64,000 nucleotides of DNA from Gemmatimonadetes bacterium T265 (GTDB lineage: Bacteria > Gemmatimonadota > Gemmatimonadetes > Gemmatimonadales > Gemmatimonadaceae), in the NCBI GenBank assembly GCA_019973575.1, contig BPUI01000004.1, positions 1 to 64,000 of the forward strand, written 5' to 3'. Positions within the stretch are counted from its first letter, which is position 1, and every line of letters starts with the position of its first letter. Under the pieces are notes generated by a model that worked only from the letters and a program-made list of their open reading frames with translations, was not told the origin of the DNA and did no database searches. Shown one piece after another: positions 36,490-44,300 of the stretch. The translations under genes and the position numbers were made by a program.

Positions 36490-37376
36490 GCGACAAGTAC
36501 GCCGTGATCGCGGCCGAGCGCGGGACGTACCCCGTGCGATGGATGTGCGCGCTGTTGGGCGTGAGCGTGGCCGGCTTCTACGGCGCACAGCGCCGGCCGC
36601 CGGGCACGCGCGCCGCCGCGGACGAGCGGGTGCGGGTGGAGGTGCGCGCCGCACACGCGAAGAGTCACCGGCGCTACGGGGCGCCGCGAGTGCATCGCGA
36701 GCTGCGCGCGGCCGGCGTACGCGTCGCCAAGAAGCGCGTCGCGCGGCTCATGCGCGAGGACGGCCTCGTGGCGCGCCGCGCGCAGCGCCGCGTACGCACG
36801 ACCGACTCGGCGCATGCGCACCCGGTCGCGCCGAACGTGGTGGCGCGCGACTTCGCGGTCGCGGACCAGCCCGGGCTCGACCGCGTTTGGGTCGCCGATT
36901 TCACGTACATCCCCACGCGCGAGGGCTGGCTGTTCCTGGCGGTCGTGCTCGACCTGGCGAGCCGCCGCGTGGTGGGGTGGGCGGTGCGCGAGACGATGGA
37001 GACCGAGCTCGTGCTCGCGGCCCTGCATGCGGCGCTCGCCGACCGGCGCCCCGCGCCCGGGCTCGTGTGTCACTCGGATCGTGGGTCGCAATACGCGAGC
37101 GCGGCCTACCAGGTGCTGCTCGCTGCGTCTGGCGCGGTGCCGAGCATGAGCGCAAAAGGCGATTGCTACGATAATGCTGTTGCCGAGGCCTTCTTCGCGA
37201 CGCTCGAACACGAGCTACTGGCTGATGTCACCTTCGTGTCGCGCGCGGCGGCGCGGCCCGCGATCTTCGACTTCCTCTTCTGGTACAACGGCGAGCGGCG
37301 CCACTCGAGCCTCGACTACGTGAGTCCCGTCGCCTATGAGCAGCACCTGACCGCGCGCCCCGCGCGAGCAGCCTAA
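36486..37376 (+). CDS. IS3-family transposase OrfB
   Basis: 296 residues from GTG 36486. N-terminal HTH_21 region: SHRRYGAPRVHRELRAAGV and KKRVARLMREDGLVARR. The catalytic core has DDE residues in VWVADFTYIP, CHSDRGSQYAS and NAVAEAFFATLEHEL, with the terminal signature RRHSSLDYVSPVAYE. Nothing is missing, so it is likely active. It acts with OrfA on the 36098-37407 ends. Confidence 0.95.
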   Translation: MSDKYAVIAAERGTYPVRWMCALLGVSVAGFYGAQRRPPGTRAAADERVRVEVRAAHAKSHRRYGAPRVHRELRAAGVRVAKKRVARLMREDGLVARRAQRRVRTTDSAHAHPVAPNVVARDFAVADQPGLDRVWVADFTYIPTREGWLFLAVVLDLASRRVVGWAVRETMETELVLAALHAALADRRPAPGLVCHSDRGSQYASAAYQVLLAASGAVPSMSAKGDCYDNAVAEAFFATLEHELLADVTFVSRAAARPAIFDFLFWYNGERRHSSLDYVSPVAYEQHLTARPARAA

Positions 37377-37994
37377 ACTCCGCGTCCGTTCCTCGGGGTC
37401 AGCTCCACTCACCGGCCTCAAGGCCCGGCACGGCTTGGACGGGTCGCACCACATGACGCTCGTAGTGCTCCTGGCCTGCGCGATCGCGAGCATCCGCCCG
37501 GGCGATCCGGCCGTGCAACAGGTCTGCGCGCTGCGGGTCACCGCCCAGCTCGCGCTCTCGTACGTCCTCTCGGGGCTGGTGAAGGCCGTCGGGGCGTCGT
37601 GGCGCTCGGGTCAGGCGTTCGCCGGCATCTTCTCGGCCGAAACCTACGGCAGCGGCGCGCTGGTCCGACTCGCCGCACGGGTCCCCGCGTTCAGCCCCGT
37701 GTTCTGCTGGCTCGTGATCACGTACGAGATCGGGTTCCTTCTGGTGTTCGTCGCGCCCCGACCCGGCCAGATCGCGTTCGTCATCCTCGGGTTGGCGTTC
37801 CACCTCGCGGTCGCGGTGTTCATGGGGCTGAACAAGTTCCTGTGGGCCTGGTGGTCGGCGTACCCGTGCCTCCTCTGGGGGCTCTGGGGGCACGGGTAGG
37901 TGTTCGTTAGGCAGCGGCGGGGCGGCCACGGCCAGGATTCCCGAGCTGGCCGGTGTCGAGCACGTCCAGGTTCGCTCGGCGCAGCGGTGCAACC

Positions 37995-38412
37995 GGCTTT
38001 GTCACGTTCACAGCGCAGGGGTAGGTTGGGCCGCTTCCACCCCCCCGGAGCCGGCCTGTGCGTGAGCGTCCGAACCCGTACTGCGACCACGGCGTCCCGC
38101 GCGAGGTCATCGCCCACGCCGTGCGGCTGTCCCGCCGCTTCGCGCTGAGCTGCGGCGATGTCGAGGAGCTGCTCGCCGCACGCGGGATCGGCGTTGCCGT
38201 CCGAGACCGTGCGCCGCTGGGTGGCGACGTGCGGGAGCTACCACGCCGAGGAGCTGCGCCGCGCGAGGCGCGCGCGGGCCGGACGTGGTCGCTCGACAGG
38301 CTGGGCGTACGGAACAGAGCCGGCCGCGGTAGCGGCTGGCGTGCGCAGGCGGAAGGGAGCTCCGATGGCGAAAGCGCCGAAGCTAGCCACCCAAGCTGGA
38401 CGCGACAGAGCC
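37995..38412 (+). mobile_element. IS6-like remnant with TIRs shared by two MITE-like copies
   Basis: The left end GGCTTTGTCACGTT (37995) and right end GCGACAGAGCC (38412) are imperfect inverses. Inside, from about 38058, the reading NPYCDHGVPREVIAHAVRLS, then RRFALSCGDVEELLAARGI matches the N terminus of IS6/IS240-type transposases. A frameshift follows and PSETVRRWVATCG appears in another frame. The rest of the transposase is absent. The ends resemble those at 40492-40636 and 44115-44258. Confidence 0.65.
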
Positions 38413-38425
38413 GTCTTCCGGCGTA

Positions 38426-40162
38426 TCACGCGCCGGCGAGCCGGTCGAGCAGGTTCGTCTTGGCGAGGTCGACGAGCGTGCCGCCGCGCCCGCCGAGCAC
38501 GGCCTTCGTCAGGTAGAGGCCGAAGCCGAACGCCTGGTCGCGCGTGATCGTGGGCGGCAGCGACAGCTCCTGCCGGTGCACCAGCACGTCGACGAGCGCC
38601 GGGCCGTCGTGCGCGAAGGCGCGCGCCAGCGCCGGGCGGAGCGCCTCGGGCGTGGCCACGCGCTCGCCGAGCAGGCCGCACGCCTCCGCCACCCGACTGA
38701 AGTCCGGGTTCTGCAGCTCCGTCCCGAACGGCACGATCCCGGCCGCCATCATCTCGACCTCGACGAACGCGAGCGCGCTGTTGTTGAAGACGACGAGCTT
38801 CACGGGCAGCCGGTTCTGTACCGCCGTGAGCAGCTCGCCCATGAGCATCGCGAGGCCGCCGTCGCCGGCCATCGCGACCACCTGCCGCCCCGGGCACGCC
38901 GCCTGCGCGCCGATCGCCTGCGGCAGGGCGCTGGCCATCGAGCCGTGCGACCAGGAGCCGACCAGCCGGCGACGGCCGTTACAGCGCAGGTACCGCGCCG
39001 CCCAGATCGACGGCGTGCCCACGTCGACGGTAAACACCGCGTCGTCCGCGGCCACCTCGTCCAGCACGCGCGCGACGTACTCCGGGTGCAGCGGCGACGC
39101 GCCGGGCTTGCCGACGGCGAGCGCGTCGAGGTCGTTGCGCGCGTCCCGGTAGTGCGCGAGACTATCCGCGAGGTGCGCAACGTCTTTGCCCGGACCGAGC
39201 AGCGGGAGCAGCGCCGCGACCGTCGCCTTGACGGTGCCGATTAGGCCGACGTCGACCACGCCGCGCCGGCCGATCTGCGCGCCGCGCGCGTCGACCTGCA
39301 CTTTCTTCGCATCGGCCGGATAAAACTGCGCGTAGGGAAAGTCGGAGCCTAACACGAGCAGCGCGTCGCAGTGCATCATCGCGCGGTACCCCGAGGCGAA
39401 GCCCAGCAGCCCGGTCATGCCGACGTCGTACGGGTTGTCGTACTCGACGAACTCCTTGCCGCGCAGGGCGTGCACGATCGGCGCCTGCAAGCGCTCGGCG
39501 ATCGCCAACAGCTCCGCGTGTGCGCCCGCGCACCCGGCGCCGGCGAGGATCGTCACGCGCCGCGCGCCGTTCAGCAGCGACGCCGCGGTGCGCAGCGCCG
39601 TTTCGGGCGGAGTCATCGCAGAGTCGTTGCGGAGAAAGCCGAGCGTCGCGGCGCTGGCGCCGCAGGGCTGCATGGCGATGTTGCCGGAGAGCACGACCAC
39701 GGCCACGCCGCGTTCCGCGATCGCCGTGCGCATCGCGATCGCGAGGACCCGCGGCATCTGGTCGGGCTCGGAGATCACGCCGATGTAGTGGCTGCAGTCC
39801 TTGAAGAGCTGCTCCGGCGACGTCTCCTGGAAGTACGTCGTGCCGAGCTCCGGGCTCGGGATCTGCGCGGCGATCGCGAGCACCGGCACGCGACTGCGGT
39901 GGCAGTCGAACAGGCCGTTGATGAGGTGCAAGTTGCCGGGCCCGCAACTGCCCGCACACACGGCGAGGCCGCCGGTGAGGTGCGCCTCGGCGCCCGCGGC
40001 GAAGGCGGCGGCCTCCTCGTTCCGCACGTGCACCCACGCGACGTCCGTGCGCGTCCGGATCGCGTCGGTGATCCCGTTCAACGAGTCGCCGGGGAGCCCG
40101 AACACGCGCCGCACGCCGTTCAGCGCCAGCGTCTCGACCAAGACTTCTGCGACGTTCGCCAT
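38426..40162 (-). CDS. poxB: Thiamine-diphosphate-dependent pyruvate dehydrogenase/oxidase (PoxB-like)
   Basis: 578 residues from ATG 40162 (MANVAEVLVETLALNGVRRV). Three-domain ThDP enzyme: PYR domain with VFGLPGDSLNGI and the catalytic Glu in VRNEEAAAFAAGAEA, a central FAD/cofactor-type domain with VLGSDFPYAQFYPADAK, and the PP domain with VVAMAGDGGLAMLMGELLTA and FNN, the ThDP-Mg motif. The order and length match pyruvate:quinone oxidoreductase (PoxB) and pyruvate oxidase. The reaction is likely oxidative decarboxylation of pyruvate to acetate (or acetyl phosphate), coupled to the membrane quinone pool. Acetolactate synthase and related ThDP enzymes share the fold, but the VFGLPGDSLNG start points to PoxB. 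No operon partner. Confidence 0.85.
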   Translation of the reverse strand: MANVAEVLVETLALNGVRRVFGLPGDSLNGITDAIRTRTDVAWVHVRNEEAAAFAAGAEAHLTGGLAVCAGSCGPGNLHLINGLFDCHRSRVPVLAIAAQIPSPELGTTYFQETSPEQLFKDCSHYIGVISEPDQMPRVLAIAMRTAIAERGVAVVVLSGNIAMQPCGASAATLGFLRNDSAMTPPETALRTAASLLNGARRVTILAGAGCAGAHAELLAIAERLQAPIVHALRGKEFVEYDNPYDVGMTGLLGFASGYRAMMHCDALLVLGSDFPYAQFYPADAKKVQVDARGAQIGRRGVVDVGLIGTVKATVAALLPLLGPGKDVAHLADSLAHYRDARNDLDALAVGKPGASPLHPEYVARVLDEVAADDAVFTVDVGTPSIWAARYLRCNGRRRLVGSWSHGSMASALPQAIGAQAACPGRQVVAMAGDGGLAMLMGELLTAVQNRLPVKLVVFNNSALAFVEVEMMAAGIVPFGTELQNPDFSRVAEACGLLGERVATPEALRPALARAFAHDGPALVDVLVHRQELSLPPTITRDQAFGFGLYLTKAVLGGRGGTLVDLAKTNLLDRLAGA

Positions 40163-40491
40163 ACCACTCCGAGTTGGGTTCCGTGGGTGGGCGAGGAGCA
40201 CCCCGTCGCGTTAGGCGGTCGGTCCGCGTCGAGAACCGCCCCCGGCTGCACGCCGCGGTCCGCGCGGCAATGTTGGCCGCCGGCTATCGCGAAGCTCGTG
40301 CCTGCGACGCGCGTCGATGCGCGACTTCTCGGCAATCATGGTGTGCGCCACGGCACATCACCGGCCCGCGTTCTCCGACGCGGGCCGACGAACGTGTTCC
40401 GGACGCTCGAGCGCGGCATGCCGCTCGCGCGCCCGGCCCGGTGCGGTCCCGTCCGCGTGGGACGGGATTCGGGCGGCTCTGGACACTCAGA

Positions 40492-40636
40492 GGCGCTGTC
40501 ACATAAGCGACGCGAGCGACCCCAATTCGTGGTCGGGTTCGCTACGGCGCGCGTCGCTCTCACTCGCAAGCGCCGGCCGCGCTCGGGCTCGAACACTCGA
40601 GTGACGCTCATGCTTTCGATATAACGTGACAGAGCC
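40492..40636 (+). mobile_element. MITE-like element A (145 bp)
   Basis: It begins GGCGCTGTCACATAA and ends TTTCGATATAACGTGACAGA then GCC, so the ends are imperfect inverses. No coding frame lies inside. Its last 23 bp are nearly identical to those of element B (44115-44258) and it has the same length and orientation. The TIRs resemble those of the IS6-like remnant at 37995. Confidence 0.65.
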
Positions 40637-41076
40637 ACCACGAGCACCGCCGCACCGTTCACTCGGGCACCGGACGCCGCGGGAATACGCCCGCCAGCGC
40701 CATCCCACCACGGACGCCGCAGCCGCCTAACTCTAGCTATTCGCTGTCCGGACACGGGGCCAACGTCAGCGGCCTTCACAGTCTACCTCCGACTGTCTGC
40801 CAGGACCGGGAGCTTACGCGCCGGTGTGGCTTTGTCTCATTCGCGCGTCTGGCAAACTACCCGGGCTGCCGGTGGGCTCCGGACGCACCGCTCCCAGTGT
40901 TCGGCGGTTCGCAGGCCGGCGACCGGGCGAGCATGCGCGCGCCGCGACCTGGCGCGAGGGCGCACCGCTCCGCGCTGCCTAACGCGCCTGCCGCTCCGGA
41001 ATGCCCCCGGCCACGCGCCCCGCACACCCTCGCGTCGTCAACGTGGCAGCACCTCCTGAGCGCGGGGGGGCGGCCG

Positions 41077-43563
41077 TCACCGCGCGAGCGCGCACGGCCG
41101 GCCGGTCTCGAGGTCGCACAGGTGGTGCTGGTACAGCGCCGGCGGGAGCGACGCCTTCACGCGCGCCAGGTCCGCGCGCACTTTGGCCCGCGTCGCGGCC
41201 GAGGGGTGGGCTCCGAGCACGGCGAGCACGCGCGTCCGCAGCCCCGCGACGAACGCGTCGCTCGCGCCGCGGAGTCGGGCCGGCGCGAACGCGTCCTGCC
41301 AGCGTTCGCCTTCCACCTCGCGGTGGCTCGTCAGCGGCAGCACCCGCGCGCTCACCGTGCCCCCGCGCGGCCCGCGGCCGCCGGCCCGCCGCGCGACGCG
41401 TGGCGTGTACAGCTCGGGGCTGGCGACCACCGGGAGGTTGCGCAGCAGGGGGGCGCCGACGAGCAGTCGCGTGAGGAACGCCCGCGCCTGCGCGCTCAGG
41501 GTCGACGCGACCGGGGTCTGTCCCGGCGTCACGTTCAGGTACGCGACGTAGCCCGCACACCCGGAGTTGCTCGGGTTGAGCCCGGTGGTGCCCGCCGTAT
41601 TGTCGTTGCAGGACGAGTACTCGACGTCGCGGCCGGTCCCCCCGACGTACGTGTCGACTTCGCCGACGTCGTCGCTGCCGAACGTGTCCTGGTCGTACCC
41701 GGTCATCCGCAGCCGGGTGGTCGACGCCGGGAAGAGGTCGAACTGGAGGATCTCCCCGGCGAACACGCCGTCCGGCGCGAGGACGCCGGTCCGGAAGACG
41801 GACGCCGACGGCGTGTAGGTCTGCCGGTTCACACACCCGTCGCAGGTGATGACGCGGGTCCAGGGCCGCACCGCGTTCGCGTAGCCGATCCAGAACCGCC
41901 AGTCGCCCCCGTTGAACGGGAGATTGCCGTCCCCGTCGTCGGTCACGACGAGCGAGTCGAGGCCGACGCGGAGCGCGCGCAGCCCGTAGTTCGTCCCCGC
42001 GATGTCGGGGTAGACCCAGGCCGCGACCAGCCGCTTCGCGTACCGCGCGCCGGCCCGCAGCTGCGAGATGTCGACCGACACGGTGACGTAGGGCGTGTCG
42101 CTGTCGAGGTGCGTCGTGTCGACGATCTGGAGGGGCAGGCTGGTGCCGGTGCCGGCCGGCGCCTCGGGCGCGTCCACGACCGCCGTGTAGAGCGCGGGGA
42201 CCGGCGGGCTCCCGCCGGCGAGGCCGCGGACGATCCGCTGCGGGTTGACCGGCAGGTACACGTGGAACGTGAACGGCACGCCCAGCCCGTCGGGCTGCGC
42301 GACGCACGGCGTCGTGATCCCGACCGGGTTGTTCCGTGGGATCCGGCGCGACTGGTGGAGCGAGTTGTCGCGGCAGGCGAGGATGTCGCCGCCGTCCAGG
42401 TGCACGAACACGTCCGTGATGACGCCCGGCACGTAGACGTTGGTCCCGATCGGCACCGGCGGCTGCCCGCGTTCGAGCGCCGTCGTCGGCGGCAGCAGCA
42501 CGGGCAGGGGCCGCTGGACCGCGACGGCGATCGGCGGGTGAATTTCGGAGTTGATCGCGTGCCCGCAGTCGATCACGTGGTAGCCGAGCGCGCTGATCCG
42601 GTCGCCGGCGATCGGGCGGAACCCCTCGGCCCACTGCGACCACTCCCATTCCACCTCCAGGCCGCCGACCGGGAGTCCGACGGCCCCGAGGTCGTCGGCC
42701 GTGCCGACCGTGAGCAGGCGCCGCAGCCAGGGGTCGACCTCGACCTTCACGTCGCCGTCGTTGTCGTGGTGGCCGCCGGGGCTGTCGATCCGCGAGACGA
42801 ACGAGTCGTAGACGCGCCCCTCGGCGAGTTCGAGCGTCGGGAGCTCGTCGTCCCCCCAGACGTCGATTGTGTACCACTCGGGCTCCAACTCCAGCCCGGT
42901 CGCCGTCCGCGAGCCGCAGAACGGCGTCGCGGCGGCGAACGTTTGGGGGCTGGTCGGCGCCGCGCCGGCCGGACTCGGGCCCGCCGGCGGCACGATCAGC
43001 GGGGGCACCTGGGCGACGAGCGTGACGGCGAAGGGCAGCTGGCGCTCGGGGTCCGCGTAATAGACGGTGTCGAGCACCGGCCGGCCGTTCACGATGACCG
43101 GCTTTCCGTTGATGAACTCGGGGGTCGTCGTGAAGCAGTGGGTGCCGCAGCCGGTGAAGTGGATCGTGTACGATCCCGGCACGTCGGGGGTGAAGCTCGC
43201 CGCGAGGGTGGCCGTGTTGGCGAGCCGCGCGTGACTCCCGGCCGGCACGTCGAGGCGCCACGTCCAGCCGCGTGACAGGGGCTCGGACGTCCGCCCGCCG
43301 CCGCAGTGCGGCCCCGCCCCGATCTCCGTCGTCACCAGCATGGGTTGCGTCGCGGTGACGGTGATCGGCACGCGGACCACGGCCACGGACGGACTCGCGG
43401 TGAGCGCCATCTCCAGGCTGTAGGACAGCGTACAACCCGACGCGCCCTGGATCGGCGGGTGAACCTGCGCCGACGCCGGACGCAGGGCCGCGTGCGCGAG
43501 GAGCGTCGCCCCTCCGCCGATGCGGGCGAGACGCGCGACGCGCGCGAACGCGACGGGGGCCAT
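41077..43563 (-). CDS. Large secreted protein of unknown function
   Basis: 828 residues from ATG 43563. The signal peptide reads ARIGGGATLLAHAALRPASA, with cleavage before QVHPPIQ. The mature part is beta-rich, with several Cys and Trp residues and immunoglobulin-like strands, for example FTPDVPGSYTIHFTGCGTH. Further landmarks are WYTIDVWGDDELPTLELAEG, WEWSQWAEGFRPIAGDRISA, a second VHPPI-like segment (IHPPIAVAV), YVTVSVDISQLRAGARYAKR and WRFWIGYANAVRPWT. I do not recognise a family. It lies between two MITE-like elements in the same orientation (40492 and 44115), which could indicate capture as a unit. The other long minus-strand frame over the same bases (to 40979) is a shadow. Confidence 0.7.
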   Translation of the reverse strand: MAPVAFARVARLARIGGGATLLAHAALRPASAQVHPPIQGASGCTLSYSLEMALTASPSVAVVRVPITVTATQPMLVTTEIGAGPHCGGGRTSEPLSRGWTWRLDVPAGSHARLANTATLAASFTPDVPGSYTIHFTGCGTHCFTTTPEFINGKPVIVNGRPVLDTVYYADPERQLPFAVTLVAQVPPLIVPPAGPSPAGAAPTSPQTFAAATPFCGSRTATGLELEPEWYTIDVWGDDELPTLELAEGRVYDSFVSRIDSPGGHHDNDGDVKVEVDPWLRRLLTVGTADDLGAVGLPVGGLEVEWEWSQWAEGFRPIAGDRISALGYHVIDCGHAINSEIHPPIAVAVQRPLPVLLPPTTALERGQPPVPIGTNVYVPGVITDVFVHLDGGDILACRDNSLHQSRRIPRNNPVGITTPCVAQPDGLGVPFTFHVYLPVNPQRIVRGLAGGSPPVPALYTAVVDAPEAPAGTGTSLPLQIVDTTHLDSDTPYVTVSVDISQLRAGARYAKRLVAAWVYPDIAGTNYGLRALRVGLDSLVVTDDGDGNLPFNGGDWRFWIGYANAVRPWTRVITCDGCVNRQTYTPSASVFRTGVLAPDGVFAGEILQFDLFPASTTRLRMTGYDQDTFGSDDVGEVDTYVGGTGRDVEYSSCNDNTAGTTGLNPSNSGCAGYVAYLNVTPGQTPVASTLSAQARAFLTRLLVGAPLLRNLPVVASPELYTPRVARRAGGRGPRGGTVSARVLPLTSHREVEGERWQDAFAPARLRGASDAFVAGLRTRVLAVLGAHPSAATRAKVRADLARVKASLPPALYQHHLCDLETGRPCALAR

Positions 43564-44114
43564 CGTCGAAGACTCCGGGTCGTGAGGGGGACCTCGATCG
43601 GCGGCCGCGGCGTGTCCGAGCGGACGCCGCACCGCGGGGACGGCCCGAGGGCACGGGCGAACGGCGGCCGTTCCGCCGTTCGCCCGTTCGAGGCGCCGCG
43701 ACGATACGGTCCACGCGACCAGCCGGCAAGCGGACGTCGGCACCGGTCGCGTGGCCGCGCGCGGGCCCGGCGGCGGCCGACCGCGGCTGCCGCGTGCCGA
43801 ACGCATTACGCGGTCGATGGGGGTGCGGCGGCGTCGCATCCGGCCCAACGTGGGGCGCCCGAACACGGGGCCAGGGGAGAGGTAGCGTGCCCCCGGTGCG
43901 GTGGGGGCACTGGTGGCGTCGGATTCCCGTGCGTGTCAGCATGACGCGGTCCGACCGGGCCGGCGCTCCGGCGCGGGCGTCCCCGCGCCCGCCGCGGTCT
44001 GCTCCGTCGGCCTAGCGCGGCGCCTCAGCCATGCAGGAACCCGCACCAGGCAGGCTCGAGCGGCCGATAACGCCGCCGACGTCCTGGCCGAAGTAGGCGC
44101 CGGCCGCCGCGACC

Positions 44115-44258
44115 GGCTCTGTCACGTTGGGGACGAAAACGACTCGGTTCCGCGGTTGAGGTCGCCTAAATTCATCTCGCGTTTACTAGTAATACCGACC
44201 GAAGTACGGCTCCACTGCGCCGGTTGCACCCACGTTTTCGATATAACGTGACAGAGCC
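44115..44258 (+). mobile_element. MITE-like element B (144 bp)
   Basis: It starts GGCTCTGTCACGTT and ends AACGTGACAGAGCC, an exact inverse of 14 bp. The right end also shares TTTCGATAT with element A. There is no coding frame. The interior is AT-rich for this window. It has a GCCTAAA variant of the heptamer. Confidence 0.75.
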
Positions 44259-44300
44259 CGCGTGTGCCCCTCCACCGATCGCACCGCGCGCTCACGCCGT

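Larger units (their letters stand above)
36098..37407 (+). mobile_element. Intact IS3-family (IS150-like) element with 3-bp target duplication
   Basis: 1,310 bp. Left end TGGAGTTGCCCCGCTGAAAC and right end, inverted, TGGAGCTGACCCCGAGGAAC; both continue GGACGC. The direct repeat CTC occurs at 36095-36097 and 37408-37410, a typical 3-bp duplication. OrfA and OrfB are intact, and the A5 run at 36450-36454 in the overlap could allow a programmed -1 frameshift. The clean duplication and the exactly restorable host gene suggest a recent insertion. Confidence 0.9.
35762..37899 (+). pseudogene. HTTM / vitamin-K-carboxylase-like membrane protein, split by IS3
   Basis: The 5' part (from GTG 35762, or 35726) runs to 36097, with hydrophobic segments such as LALRTSLALVSVACGIGAA and LLALRLAAPVGTLCAAFVV. 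The 3' part resumes at 37411 and ends at TAG 37899, with SYVLSGLVKAVGASWRSGQAF and PVFCWLVITYEIGFLLVFVA. Deleting the IS3 element and one CTC copy joins the halves in one frame across TTLL and TGLKARHGLDGSHHM. The whole protein would have about 275 residues and six or more helices. The pattern resembles the HTTM domain, a membrane module related to vitamin K-dependent gamma-carboxylase. The 5' end abuts the IS1182-type element and may have lost its start. Confidence 0.75.

Noticed and set aside
40979-43942. A 987-codon minus-strand frame overlapping the secreted-protein gene
   Set aside because: It is Arg/Pro-rich without signal peptide; the other frame (to 41077) has a signal peptide and natural composition.
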